A stretch of 64,000 bases of DNA from Paraburkholderia lacunae (GCF_003353175.1 NZ_QHKS01000014.1:62001-126000), one strand, 5' to 3'. Counted from the first letter of the stretch, positions 7,565-16,544 are shown. Notes: generated from the letters alone by a model not told the origin. Numbers and translations are program-made.

Positions 7565-9604
7565 TCAGCGGGACGAACCCGGTTTCTGCGGCGAATTCGG
7601 CGCGTTGCGGCGGCGCACGGTCGGCTTGCCGGCACGCGCTTGCGCGGAGGCCGCCGCCTTCGGTTTGGCGGTGGCGGCCGCAACGGCTTGTGCGGTGTCG
7701 GTGGCGGCGTCCTCGTTGCCGAGGTAGGCAGCGGAGCCCGCCGGCGCCGTGTCCGGACGCCACACCTGGCCGATCGCCAGCGACTTGAGCTTTTTCTTGC
7801 CGCCGTACCAGAAGTTGACCACGCCGCGCGAGAAGAACACGGCCGAGAACATCGACGTCAGAATGCCGATACAGTGGACGATCGCGAAGCCGCGCACCGG
7901 GCCGGAGCCGAACGTGAGCAGCGCGAGACCGGCGATCAGCGTGGTGACGTTCGAGTCGAGAATCGTCGCCCAGGCATGCGCGTAGCCGTTCTGGATCGCC
8001 AGTTGCGGCGGTGCGCCGTGGCGCAGTTCTTCACGCACGCGTTCGTTGATCAGCACGTTCGCGTCGATCGCCATACCGAGCGCGAGCGCGATAGCGGCGA
8101 TACCCGGCAAGGTGAGCGTGGCCTGCAACATGGACAGCACGGCGATCAGCAGCAGCAGGTTCACCGAGAGGCCGATCATCGAGATCACGCCGAACAGCAT
8201 GTAGTACGCGATCATGAAGACGGCGATCGCCGCGAAGCCCCACACCACCGAGTGGAAGCCCTTCTTGATGTTGTCCGCGCCGAGGCTCGGACCGATCGTG
8301 CGTTCTTCGATGATGTCCATCGGCGCGGCGAGCGAACCGGCACGCAGCAGCAGCGCGAGGTCGGCGGCGGCTTGCGGGGTCGGCTGGCCGGTGATCTGGA
8401 AGCGGTCGCCCAGTTCCGACTGGATGGTCGCCACCGTCAGCACTTCGCCCTTGCCCTTTTCGAACAGCACCATGGCCATCGGCTTGCCGATGTTGTCGCG
8501 CGACACGCTGCGTACCGCGCGGCCACCGGCCGAATCCAGACGGATGTTGACCGACGGACGCTGATGCTCGTCGAAGCCCGCCGACGCATCGATAATCCGG
8601 TCGCCCGTGAAGATGATCTGCTTGCGCAGCAGCACCGGCGTCTGGTTGCCTTGCGTGAACAGTTCGTCGCCCGGCGGCACCGGATCGGACGGGTTCGGAT
8701 GCGTGTTGACCGGGTCGGCGAGACGCGCTTCGAGCGTTGCCGTGCGGCCGATGATGTCCTTCGCCTTCGCCGTGTCCTGCACGCCCGGCAGTTCGACGAC
8801 GATACGATCCGCGCCTTGCTGCTGGATCACCGGCTCGGCCACGCCGAGTTCGTTCACGCGGTTATGCAGCGTGGTGATGTTCTGCTTGAGCGCGGCGTCC
8901 TGAACGGTTTTCTGCACCGCCGGCGTGAACGTGCCGACCAGTTGCACAGTACCGTCCGTGCCGGGCTGCGACGCCCACTGGAGTTCGTTGATGCTGCGGC
9001 TCAGCTGTTTGGCCGCTGCGTCCGCCGTGGCCTGATCGGCGAAGCTGATCACCACCGTCTGGTTGACGCGGTTCACGCCGCCATCGCGGATGTTGTTGTC
9101 GCGCAGGAGCGTGCGCGCGTCCGAGGCGTCGGAGTCGAGCTTCTTGTTCAGCGCGCCGGCCATGTCCACTTGCAGCAGGAAATGCACGCCGCCGCGCAAG
9201 TCGAGCCCGAGATACATCGGCAACGCATGCAATGCGCTCAGCCAGCGCGGCGATGCGCTTTGCAGGTTCAGCGCGACGATGAACTGCGGATCGGTCGGGT
9301 CGCTGTTCAGCGATTTCTGCAGCAGGTCCTTCACGCGCAATTGCGTGTCGGTGTCCAGCAGGCGCACGCGAATGTTCGCGTTGCTCGACGCGTTGTCGAA
9401 CGTGACGTCTTCAGGCTTGATCTGACTGGACGCGAGCGCCGCTTCGACTTGCGACAGCGTGGTCGAGTCGAGCTTGACCGTTGCCTTGCCGCTCGACACC
9501 TGCACCGCCGGCGCTTCGCCGAACAGATTGGGCAGCGTGTACACGAGGCCGATGACCAGAGCCACCAGCATCACGGCGTATTTCCAGAGGGGGTAGCGAT
9601 TCAT
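7565..9604 (-). CDS. secD: Protein translocase subunit SecD
   Basis: A 679-residue partner of SecF. An N-terminal helix (MNRYPLWKYAVMLVALVIGL) is followed by a long periplasmic region with the SecD landmark YLGLDLRGGVHFLLQVDM, then C-terminal helices with GMAIDANVLINERVREELR. A basic Ala/Pro-rich tail of about 60 residues extends past the last helix, longer than in E. coli SecD (615 residues) and common in this group. The frame antisense to it is also open for over 800 codons, but that is a GC-codon artefact. Confidence 0.97.
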   Translation of the reverse strand: MNRYPLWKYAVMLVALVIGLVYTLPNLFGEAPAVQVSSGKATVKLDSTTLSQVEAALASSQIKPEDVTFDNASSNANIRVRLLDTDTQLRVKDLLQKSLNSDPTDPQFIVALNLQSASPRWLSALHALPMYLGLDLRGGVHFLLQVDMAGALNKKLDSDASDARTLLRDNNIRDGGVNRVNQTVVISFADQATADAAAKQLSRSINELQWASQPGTDGTVQLVGTFTPAVQKTVQDAALKQNITTLHNRVNELGVAEPVIQQQGADRIVVELPGVQDTAKAKDIIGRTATLEARLADPVNTHPNPSDPVPPGDELFTQGNQTPVLLRKQIIFTGDRIIDASAGFDEHQRPSVNIRLDSAGGRAVRSVSRDNIGKPMAMVLFEKGKGEVLTVATIQSELGDRFQITGQPTPQAAADLALLLRAGSLAAPMDIIEERTIGPSLGADNIKKGFHSVVWGFAAIAVFMIAYYMLFGVISMIGLSVNLLLLIAVLSMLQATLTLPGIAAIALALGMAIDANVLINERVREELRHGAPPQLAIQNGYAHAWATILDSNVTTLIAGLALLTFGSGPVRGFAIVHCIGILTSMFSAVFFSRGVVNFWYGGKKKLKSLAIGQVWRPDTAPAGSAAYLGNEDAATDTAQAVAAATAKPKAAASAQARAGKPTVRRRNAPNSPQKPGSSR

Positions 9605-9721
9605 GAGTGGTCCAACGGGAAGGTTGGCTTGGAAGCGATGCGTCCGGCGATGAGCGCGGGCGGTGCGCGGTGTGCTGCGTGAGCCGCCGGCGAGGCCGCG
9701 CCGGACGCGAGAGAGCAGGCC

Positions 9722-10051
9722 TTACAGCGACTTGATCGTGCCCTTCGGGAGAATTGTCGTGACCGACGCTTTTTGCACGGTGATTTCCGTGCCTTCCGCG
9801 ATTTCGATGCCGACGTAAGCTTCGCCCACCTTGGTCACCTTACCGACGATACCGCCGTTCGTCACCACTTCGTCGCCCTTGGCCATTGCGGCGAGCATGT
9901 TGCGATGTTCCTTCTGGCGCTTCATTTGCGGGCGAATCATGATGAAGTACAGCACGCCGAACATCAGGATCAGCGGCAGAAAGCTCATCAGATTCGACTC
10001 AACGCCACCTGCTGCGGTGCCTTGGGCGAAGGCATTGGAAATGAACGACAC
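9722..10051 (-). CDS. yajC: Sec translocon accessory protein YajC (GTG start)
   Basis: A 109-residue single-helix protein that binds the SecDF complex. The helix LMSFLPLILMFGVLYFIMI is followed by the conserved RPQMKRQKEH and GDEVVTNGGIVGKV. I start it at GTG 10049-10051, which follows GGAGAGACCAAC; the alternative TTG 33 bases upstream has no ribosome-binding site and would add a hydrophobic stub. It is the first gene of yajC-secD-secF, 117 bases before secD and 208 bases after tgt. Confidence 0.94.
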   Translation of the reverse strand: MSFISNAFAQGTAAGGVESNLMSFLPLILMFGVLYFIMIRPQMKRQKEHRNMLAAMAKGDEVVTNGGIVGKVTKVGEAYVGIEIAEGTEITVQKASVTTILPKGTIKSL

Positions 10052-10210
10052 GTTGGTCTCTCCGTTATAAATCAAAACGATCAAAAAAATCAGCCGGTTA
10101 TTCTACCACCGGGCCGACAAGGGTCGGCGCGGCAAATCGGCTTTCCAATCAAGCTTTTAAAGTCCTTTTTTGCCGCGATCGAAAGATGGCTGTAAGGTTT
10201 TTCGTGCGAT

Positions 10211-10241
10211 GCCGACGGACTCGGGATGCGAATCCGTCGGC
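10211..10241 (-). terminator. Hairpin downstream of tgt
   Basis: GCCGACGGA (10211-10219) pairs perfectly with TCCGTCGGC (10233-10241) around a 13-base loop, 19 bases after the tgt stop. There is no proper T run on the minus strand, so it is either a weak terminator or an mRNA-end stabiliser. Confidence 0.5.
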
Positions 10242-10259
10242 GGTTAGCGCGCAAGGCGC

Positions 10260-11459
10260 CTAATCGACGCCGCGCGCGCGGTTCTCGTGAAAGCGTTTGC
10301 GGAAGGGCTCGAACAGCTTCGCGTCGATCGCGTCGCGCATTTCCTGCATCAGTTCGAGGTAGTAGTGCAGGTTATGGATCGTGTTCAACTGCGCGCCGAG
10401 AATTTCCCCTACACGATGCAAATGGTGCAGATAGCCGCGTGTGAAATTTCGGCAGGTGTAGCAGCCGCATTGCTCGTCGAGCGGGCGCAGCGAGTTCTTG
10501 TGCGTCGCGTTGCGGATCTTGATGTCGCCGAAACGCGTGAACAGCCAGCCGTTGCGCGCGTTGCGGGTCGGCATCACGCAGTCGAACATGTCGACGCCGG
10601 CGGCCACGCCCGCCACCAGGTCTTCCGGCGTGCCGACGCCCATCAGGTAGTGCGGCTTGTTGGCCGGCAGCTTCGGGCCGATGTGGTTCAGCACGCGCAT
10701 CATGTCTTCTTTCGGTTCGCCGACCGAGAGTCCGCCGATCGCGAGGCCGTGGAAATCCATTTCCGCGAGACCCGCCAGCGACTCGTCGCGCAGGTCCTCG
10801 AACATGCCGCCCTGAACGATGCCGAACAGCGCGTTCGGATTGCCGAGCCGGTTGAACTCGTCGATCGAGCGCCTGGCCCAGCGCATCGACATGCGCATCG
10901 AGTCGGCGGCTTCCTTGTGCGAAGTCGGCACGTTATCGGTCGCGTAGGGCGTGCATTCGTCGAACTGCATGACGATGTCCGAGTTCAGCACCTTCTGGAT
11001 CTGCATCGACACTTCCGGCGACAGGAAGAGCTTGTCGCCGTTAATCGGCGACGCGAAGGTGACGCCATCTTCGGTGATCTTGCGCAGATCGCCGAGCGAA
11101 AACACCTGAAAACCGCCCGAGTCGGTCAGGATCGGCTTGTTCCAGCCCATGAAGCCGTGCAGGCCGCCGTGCGCCTCGATCGTCTCCAACCCCGGACGCA
11201 GCCACAGGTGAAACGTGTTGCCGAGGATGATCTGCGCATGCATTTCCTCGAGTTCGCGCGGCTGGACCGCCTTCACCGTGCCGTAAGTGCCGACCGGCAT
11301 GAAGATCGGCGTTTCGACCACGCCGTGATTCAGCGTGACGCGGCCGCGCCGCGCCTGGCCGTCGGTGCCGAGCAGTTCGAATTTGAGGCCGTTTTCCGGG
11401 CACTCCGTTGGTGTTGATTGCGCGGGCTGCGCTTGCTGCGAATGATGACCGTCGGTCAT
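10260..11459 (-). CDS. tgt: tRNA-guanine transglycosylase
   Basis: A 399-residue enzyme that exchanges guanine-34 for preQ1 in tRNAs with GUN anticodons. Visible motifs are DSGGFQVFSL (substrate-binding aspartate), GGLSVGEP, FDCVMPTRNARNG (nucleophile aspartate) and the zinc site CGCYTC followed by the HHL histidine near the C-terminus. ATG 11457-11459 is preferred because CAGGAG stands before it; an ATG 36 bases upstream lacks a site. The N-terminal ~25 residues are a Gln/Pro-rich extension compared with E. coli (375 residues). queA lies upstream on the same strand, as usual for queuosine genes. Confidence 0.97.
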   Translation of the reverse strand: MTDGHHSQQAQPAQSTPTECPENGLKFELLGTDGQARRGRVTLNHGVVETPIFMPVGTYGTVKAVQPRELEEMHAQIILGNTFHLWLRPGLETIEAHGGLHGFMGWNKPILTDSGGFQVFSLGDLRKITEDGVTFASPINGDKLFLSPEVSMQIQKVLNSDIVMQFDECTPYATDNVPTSHKEAADSMRMSMRWARRSIDEFNRLGNPNALFGIVQGGMFEDLRDESLAGLAEMDFHGLAIGGLSVGEPKEDMMRVLNHIGPKLPANKPHYLMGVGTPEDLVAGVAAGVDMFDCVMPTRNARNGWLFTRFGDIKIRNATHKNSLRPLDEQCGCYTCRNFTRGYLHHLHRVGEILGAQLNTIHNLHYYLELMQEMRDAIDAKLFEPFRKRFHENRARGVD

Positions 11460-11486
11460 TGATAACTCCTGTGCTACCGGAAAAGT

Positions 11487-11602
11487 GCTTTGCATGGGAC
11501 CAGAGTAACGCGCTATGGGGCTGGAGTAAGCGCTAAAGCACTAACTCCAGCCGACACGCGAACTCTGGCCGACAGCTTTGCATGGGACTGAAGTAGGCGC
11601 TA
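11487..11602. repeat. Imperfect repeats and inverted repeat in the queA-tgt spacer
   Basis: A 14-base perfect direct repeat GCTTTGCATGGGAC at 11487-11500 and 11575-11588 extends, with a few differences, to the shared GCGCTAT ends. A third degenerate copy lies at 11514-11535. Inside, GGCTGGAGT (11519-11527) is the exact complement of ACTCCAGCC (11544-11552) and can form a 9-bp stem. The origin is probably local duplication. Confidence 0.75.
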
Positions 11603-11624
11603 TTCAGATCGGCTGAAGCGCGCT

Positions 11625-12674
11625 TCAAGTGTCGCTGCGCGCCAGCAACATCGCGTCGCCGTAACTAAAGAAACGGTAGCGTTCCTCGATTGCGTGGCGA
11701 TACGCCGCGCGGATCGTCTCGACACCCGCGAACGCCGACACCAGCATCAGCAACGTCGACTTCGGCAAATGGAAATTGGTGACCAGCCGGTCCACCACGC
11801 GGAATTTGTAGCCCGGCGTGATGAAAATATCGGTTTCCGTGCTGGCGGCGGCGAGCGGCCGGCCGGCGGCTTCGGCGTCGCGCGCGGCGGCTTCGAGCGC
11901 GCGCATCGAGGTGGTGCCGACCGCGATCACGCGGTTGCCGCGCGCACGCGTTGCCGCGATCTTGTCGGCGAGCGGCTGCGGCAGGTGATACCACTCGCTG
12001 TGCATCTTGTGTTCGGCGAGATTTTCGACCCGCACCGGCTGGAAGGTGCCCGCGCCGACGTGCAGCGTCAACGTCGCGCGTTCGACGCCTCTGGCGTCGA
12101 GTTTGGCCAGCAGCGCGTCGTCGAAATGCAGGCCGGCAGTGGGCGCCGCCACCGCGCCGGGATTTTGCGCGAACACGGTCTGATAGCGGGTTTCGTCGGT
12201 CGCGTCGGGGTCGTGCTCGATATACGGCGGCAGCGGCAGGCGGCCGAACTGCTCGATCAGCGTCAGGCAGTCGTCCGGGAAATGCAGGGTGTAGAACGGC
12301 TCGACGCGCTCGCCGAGCGTGACGTCGAACGCGTCGGCGAGGCGAATCGTGGTGCCTGGCTGCGGGCTTTTGCTCGCGCGGATCTGCGCGAGCACAGTGC
12401 GCTCGCCGGTCAGACGCTCTACCAGCACTTCGATTTTGCCGCCACTGGCCTTCTGGCCGAGGAAGCGTGCCTTCAGGACTTTGGTATCGTTGAAGACCAG
12501 CAGATCGCCGGGCGCGATGCGCTCGGGCAACTCGGCAAAGCGGCGATCCGTGAGACGCGCGGGGCTCACCGTGTTGTCCACTTCGAGCAGACGGCTGGCG
12601 CTGCGCTCGGGCAGCGCAACTTGCGCGATCAGCTCGGGCGGCAGATCGAAATCGAAATCGGAAAGCGTAAACAT
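11625..12674 (-). CDS. queA: S-adenosylmethionine:tRNA ribosyltransferase-isomerase
   Basis: A 349-residue enzyme that transfers the ribosyl group of SAM to preQ1-tRNA, making epoxyqueuosine after Tgt has acted. Family features: N-terminal FDFDLPPELIAQ, DLLVFNDTKVLKARF, PLPPYI, AAPTAGLHFDDALL and the C-terminal FHLPKSTLLMLVSAFAG. The start MFTLSDF at 12674 is the family start. The frame stays open far upstream, but that extension would run into recG on the other strand and is not coding. Length matches E. coli (356). Confidence 0.96.
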   Translation of the reverse strand: MFTLSDFDFDLPPELIAQVALPERSASRLLEVDNTVSPARLTDRRFAELPERIAPGDLLVFNDTKVLKARFLGQKASGGKIEVLVERLTGERTVLAQIRASKSPQPGTTIRLADAFDVTLGERVEPFYTLHFPDDCLTLIEQFGRLPLPPYIEHDPDATDETRYQTVFAQNPGAVAAPTAGLHFDDALLAKLDARGVERATLTLHVGAGTFQPVRVENLAEHKMHSEWYHLPQPLADKIAATRARGNRVIAVGTTSMRALEAAARDAEAAGRPLAAASTETDIFITPGYKFRVVDRLVTNFHLPKSTLLMLVSAFAGVETIRAAYRHAIEERYRFFSYGDAMLLARSDT

Positions 12675-12822
12675 GCGGACGACTGGAAGCGAATTGAGAC
12701 TGAATTGAGCCGAAGCCGGAGCCGGGCGGCTATGATTGCGGGACGCCGGAGCGGCCCGCGAGCCCGCGCGCTGTATGGCGGCGACACCTTTGACAGCCGA
12801 TATTGTACTTGCGAAGCAACCC

Positions 12823-15036
12823 ATGCCTTTGTCCGAACGCCGATCGCCCTCCGCTACCGACGAAGTGAGCGCCGAGCCCAAGCGCCGCGTCGCGCGGGGC
12901 AAGGCGACAGCGGCGGTGGCGACCGAGGTTGGCGCCGGTGCGGCGCCGGAGCAGAAAAAAGCGGGCCCCGCGCCCGTAAGAACCGCCGACAAGCTCGCCA
13001 AGCTCGGGCTCACGCGCGACATCGACCTCGTCCTGCATCTGCCGATGCGCTATGAAGACGAAACTTCGCTGACGCCGATCGGCCACCTGCTGCCGGGCGG
13101 CATCGCGCAGACCGAAGGTGTGGTGTTCGACAACGAAATCGCGTATCGGCCGCGCCGCCAACTGCTGGTGAAACTGCGCGACGACGCCGGCGACGAACTC
13201 GTGCTGCGCTTTCTGAATTTCTACGGTTCGCAGGTCAAGCAGATGGCGATGGGCGCGCGGCTGCGGGTGCGCGGTGACGTGCGCGGCGGTTTCTTCGGCA
13301 TGGAGATGGTGCATCCGGCGGTGCGCGCCGTCGGCGAAGACACGCCGCTGCCCCAGGCGCTGACGCCGGTGTATCCGAGCACCGCGGGCGTGACGCAGGC
13401 GTATCTGCGCAAATCGATCGATAACGCGTTGTCGCGCACGTCGTTGCCGGAGTTGCTGCCCGAACCGGTCGCCCGCGCATATATGCAGCCGCTCGGCGTG
13501 CCGACACTGATGGACGCGGTGCGCACACTGCATCACCCGGACGTGCAGTCCGACGAAACCGCGTTGATCGACGGCACGCATCCGGCTTGGGTGCGCATCA
13601 AGTTCGAGGAATTGCTCGCGCAGCAGATGTCGTTGAAGCGCGCGCACGAGGAGCGCCGCACGCGCGCGGCGCCGGCCATGCCGCGTCGCAAGGAAGGCGA
13701 TGCGTCGGCGCTGGTCGCGCGCCTGTTGAAGGCGTTGCCGTTTTCGCTGACGGCGGCGCAGGAGCGCGTCGGTGGCGAAATTGCGCTCGATCTGACGCAG
13801 CCTCATCCGATGCAGCGGCTGTTGCAGGGCGATGTCGGCAGCGGCAAGACGATCGTGGCCGCGCTGGCCGCGGCACAAGCGATCGACGCCGGCTACCAGG
13901 CCGCGCTGATGGCGCCGACCGAAATCCTCGCCGAACAGCACGCGCGCAAACTGCGTGGCTGGCTGGAACCGCTGGGGGTGAGCGTCGCGTGGCTGGCCGG
14001 CAGTCTGAAGACCAGGGACAAGCGTGCGGCGCTCGAAGCCGCGGCGCTCGGCACGGCGCAGCTCGTGATCGGCACGCACGCAATCATTCAGGACGCGGTC
14101 GAGTTCGCGCGGCTGGGGCTGGTGATCGTCGATGAACAGCATCGCTTCGGCGTGGCGCAGCGGCTCGCCTTGCGGGCGAAGGCGCAGAGCGCCGCTGACG
14201 GCGCGCAGGATTTCCAGCCGCATCAGCTGATGATGTCCGCGACGCCGATTCCGCGCACGCTCGCAATGACCTATTACGCCGATCTCGACGTCTCGACCAT
14301 CGACGAATTGCCGCCCGGGCGCACGCCGATCCTGACCCGGCTGGTATCCGACGCGCGGCGCGAAGAGGTGATCGGCCGCGTGCGCGAGGCCGCATTGACG
14401 GGGCGGCAGGTGTACTGGGTATGTCCGCTCATCGAAGAAAGCGAGACTTTGCAGTTGCAGACCGCGGTGGAAACGTACGAAACGCTGGTGGCCGCGTTGC
14501 CCGAGTTGAACGTGGGCCTCGTGCACGGACGTCTTGCGCCAGCGGAGAAGGCTGCGGTGATGGATGCATTCACTCGCAACGAGGTGCAATTGCTGGTGGC
14601 GACGACGGTGATCGAAGTGGGCGTCGACGTGCCGAATGCATCGTTGATGGTGATCGAGCACGCCGAGCGGTTTGGGTTGGCGCAATTGCACCAGCTGCGG
14701 GGACGGGTGGGGCGCGGAAGCGCGGCATCGGTTTGCGTTCTGCTTTATACGGGACCGTTGTCGATGACCGCGCGGGCGCGGTTGCAAACGATGCGGGAGA
14801 CGACCGACGGCTTCGAGATCGCGCGTCGGGACCTTGAGATTCGCGGTCCAGGCGAGTTTCTGGGCGCGCGGCAGTCGGGCGCGGCGATGCTGAGGTTTGC
14901 CGATCTGCAGAACGATCAGTGGCTAATCGAGCCTGCTCGCGAGGCGGCTGCGGTTTTGCTCGAGAAGTACCCGGAGGTGGTGTTGCAGCACCTGGCCCGG
15001 TGGCTTGGCGCCCGCGAGCAATATTTGAAGGCCTAG
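12823..15036 (+). CDS. recG: ATP-dependent DNA helicase RecG
   Basis: A helicase that remodels stalled forks and branched DNA. Domains in order: a variable N-terminus, wedge/OB region (LVLHLPMRYEDETSL, LRFLNFYGSQVKQM), Walker A GDVGSGKTIVA, the Walker B variant VDEQHRFG, SAT motif MSATPIPRTLAMT, and the C-terminal helicase lobe with TTVIEVGVDVPNA and QLRGRVGRG. The start is uncertain. ATG 12823 (MPLSERRS) gives 737 residues; ATG 12775 is also possible. Neither has a clear Shine-Dalgarno, and the 60 residues before the wedge domain are low-complexity. It is divergent from queA and 158 bases before oxyR. Confidence 0.95.
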   Translation: MPLSERRSPSATDEVSAEPKRRVARGKATAAVATEVGAGAAPEQKKAGPAPVRTADKLAKLGLTRDIDLVLHLPMRYEDETSLTPIGHLLPGGIAQTEGVVFDNEIAYRPRRQLLVKLRDDAGDELVLRFLNFYGSQVKQMAMGARLRVRGDVRGGFFGMEMVHPAVRAVGEDTPLPQALTPVYPSTAGVTQAYLRKSIDNALSRTSLPELLPEPVARAYMQPLGVPTLMDAVRTLHHPDVQSDETALIDGTHPAWVRIKFEELLAQQMSLKRAHEERRTRAAPAMPRRKEGDASALVARLLKALPFSLTAAQERVGGEIALDLTQPHPMQRLLQGDVGSGKTIVAALAAAQAIDAGYQAALMAPTEILAEQHARKLRGWLEPLGVSVAWLAGSLKTRDKRAALEAAALGTAQLVIGTHAIIQDAVEFARLGLVIVDEQHRFGVAQRLALRAKAQSAADGAQDFQPHQLMMSATPIPRTLAMTYYADLDVSTIDELPPGRTPILTRLVSDARREEVIGRVREAALTGRQVYWVCPLIEESETLQLQTAVETYETLVAALPELNVGLVHGRLAPAEKAAVMDAFTRNEVQLLVATTVIEVGVDVPNASLMVIEHAERFGLAQLHQLRGRVGRGSAASVCVLLYTGPLSMTARARLQTMRETTDGFEIARRDLEIRGPGEFLGARQSGAAMLRFADLQNDQWLIEPAREAAAVLLEKYPEVVLQHLARWLGAREQYLKA

Positions 15037-15128
15037 TTTTCTGGCCTTCCGGCGGTTGGGCTGTTTGCCTGCGGTGTGACTCCTTGCCTGGTTCTTTGCC
15101 TGCCGGAGAGGGCAGAAAAACCAAAAAG

Positions 15129-15157
15129 TTGGCGAACCGACCCCATAGGTGTATAAC
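15129..15157 (+). promoter_or_regulatory. Sigma70-like promoter of oxyR
   Basis: TTGGCG at 15129-15134, a 17-base spacer and TATAAC at 15152-15157, about 38 bases before the oxyR ATG. The -10 is covered by the ATAG/CTAT element listed next. Confidence 0.5.
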
Positions 15158-15167
15158 TATAATCTAT
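15145..15167 (+). promoter_or_regulatory. OxyR-like ATAG/CTAT element in the oxyR promoter
   Basis: ATAGGT (15145-15150) faces AACTAT (15155-15160), with a second ATCTAT half at 15162-15167. The known OxyR consensus is ATAGnT-N3-AnCTAT; here the inner gap is 4 bases, so the match is good but not exact. Overlap with the -10 would fit autorepression, which is known for OxyR. Confidence 0.45.
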
Positions 15168-15194
15168 CGAACTCATCGCACTGATTGGTCCCCA

Positions 15195-16154
15195 ATGACG
15201 CTCACCGAATTGAAATACATCGTCGCAGTCGCCCGCGAGCGGCACTTCGGCCGGGCCGCCGAAGCGTGTTTCGTCAGCCAGCCGACACTGTCGGTGGCAA
15301 TCAAGAAGCTCGAAGACGAACTCAATGTGCAAATCTTCGAGCGCGGCACCAGCGAAGTCAGCGTCACGCCGATCGGCGAACAGATCGTCACGCAAGCGCA
15401 ACGCGTTCTCGAACAAACGCTCGCCATCAAGGAAATTGCCAAACAGGGCAAAGACCCGCTGGTCGGGCCGCTGCGCCTCGGTGTCATCTATACGATCGGA
15501 CCGTATCTGCTGCCCACGCTTGTCAAACAGATGATCAGGCGTGTTCCGCAAATGCCGCTGATGCTGCAGGAAAATTACACGCTCAAGCTGATCGAGTTGC
15601 TCAAACAGGGCGAAATCGACGTCGCCGTCATGGCGCTGCCGTTCCCGGAAACGGGCCTGATGCTGCGCCCGCTCTACGACGAACCGTTCGTCGTCGCGCT
15701 GCCGTCCGGTCATGCGTGGGAAAACCGCCCGAAGATCGACGCGGACGACCTGAAGCAGGAAACCATGCTCCTGCTCGGCAGCGGCCACTGCTTCCGCGAT
15801 CATGTGCTGGGCGTTTGTCCTGAACTGATGCGCTTCTCGCAAAACGCGGACGGCATCCAGAAAACCTTCGAAGGTTCGTCGCTGGAAACGATCCGTCATA
15901 TGGTCGCGAGCGGCGTCGGTATCACTGTGCTGCCGCGCATGTCGGTGCATGAAGTCAAACCGCACGCGGGCGGCATCGATTCGGGCCTGCTCAGCTATGT
16001 TCCCTTCGACGAACCCGTGCCGGATCGCCGCGTCGTGCTCGCCTGGCGCAAGAGCTTCACGCGGATGCCCGCGATCGAGGCGATCTGCGACGCCATCAAC
16101 GCCTGCGACCTGCCGGGCGTGAAAAAACTCGATTTGCCCGTCGCCGTCAATTAA
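15195..16154 (+). CDS. oxyR: Hydrogen peroxide-sensing LysR regulator OxyR
   Basis: A 319-residue LysR-type regulator. The N-terminal winged helix (MTLTELKYIVAVARERHFGRAA, then SQPTLSVAIKKLE) is followed by the effector domain. The redox cysteines fall at residues 199 and 208 (GHCFRDHVLGVC), the same positions as the disulfide-forming pair in E. coli OxyR, so peroxide sensing is well supported. ATG 15195 is the family start; there is no strong Shine-Dalgarno. The genes that follow (katA, dps) are classic OxyR targets. The recG-oxyR order is familiar from Burkholderia. Confidence 0.97.
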   Translation: MTLTELKYIVAVARERHFGRAAEACFVSQPTLSVAIKKLEDELNVQIFERGTSEVSVTPIGEQIVTQAQRVLEQTLAIKEIAKQGKDPLVGPLRLGVIYTIGPYLLPTLVKQMIRRVPQMPLMLQENYTLKLIELLKQGEIDVAVMALPFPETGLMLRPLYDEPFVVALPSGHAWENRPKIDADDLKQETMLLLGSGHCFRDHVLGVCPELMRFSQNADGIQKTFEGSSLETIRHMVASGVGITVLPRMSVHEVKPHAGGIDSGLLSYVPFDEPVPDRRVVLAWRKSFTRMPAIEAICDAINACDLPGVKKLDLPVAVN

Positions 16155-16216
16155 GTCGCCTCCACGCCGGCTCGTCGCCCATCTGTGCGCGGCGGGCCGT
16201 ATCGCATCACATGGCG

Positions 16217-16283
16217 ATAGTCGCCGTCCCTATCGAATAGATAAAATTAATCAAATACGTTAATTCGATAGTTTAGTTATAGT
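16217..16283 (+). promoter_or_regulatory. Candidate OxyR-activated promoter region of katA
   Basis: An AT-rich island contains CGATAG (16215-16220) facing CTATCG (16230-16235), ATAGAT (16237-16242) and ATAGTT (16268-16273), ending in a -10-like TATAGT at 16278-16283. No good -35 is present, as expected for an activator-dependent promoter. The element spacing does not fit the full OxyR consensus exactly, so the assignment rests on motif density and gene context. Confidence 0.4.
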
Positions 16284-16327
16284 TTCCTCCATGGATCGCC
16301 CGATCCGCACAAGACCCGGAGGAAATC

Positions 16328-16477
16328 ATGACCCAATCGAACCCGCAGCAAGCCCAGGCCGTCGCCGCTCAATCGGCTCAATCCGCTCGCCCCACCGCCA
16401 GCTCGTTCGCCGCGTCGATGCTTGGCATGCGCACGGTCGCCATGTCTTTGCTGGTCGATCGGGCCTTGTCCGCGTAA
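16328..16477 (+). CDS. Small hypothetical protein between oxyR and katA (49 aa)
   Basis: A short open frame that looks translated: GGAGG at 16318-16322 stands 5 bases before its ATG, the best ribosome-binding site in this block. The peptide has a Gln/Ala/Ser-rich first half (residues 2-20, repeated AQSAQ) and a mildly hydrophobic second half with MLGMRTVAMSLLVDRALSA. I recognise no family. It ends 67 bases before katA, so it is probably the first cistron of the peroxide-induced katA message. It could be a leader affecting katA translation or a small stress protein. Confidence 0.5.
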   Translation: MTQSNPQQAQAVAAQSAQSARPTASSFAASMLGMRTVAMSLLVDRALSA

Positions 16478-16544
16478 GCCGTCAGCGTAAGCGCCGCGCC
16501 TCTCCCCATATTTTCTTTCCGATAAAGCAACCCTGGAGTTCCGC

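Noticed and set aside
7037..9682. 881-codon frame antisense to secD
   Set aside because: Same GC-codon artefact; the translation is low-complexity Arg/His/Asp and no family is seen.
12790..12795. Perfect TTGACA upstream of recG
   Set aside because: No -10-like hexamer stands 16-18 bases downstream (it reads GAAGCA), so it is not called as a promoter.
12675..13022. Upstream in-frame extension of queA into recG
   Set aside because: The N-terminal family start is at 12674 and the extension is the antisense of recG with no conserved content.
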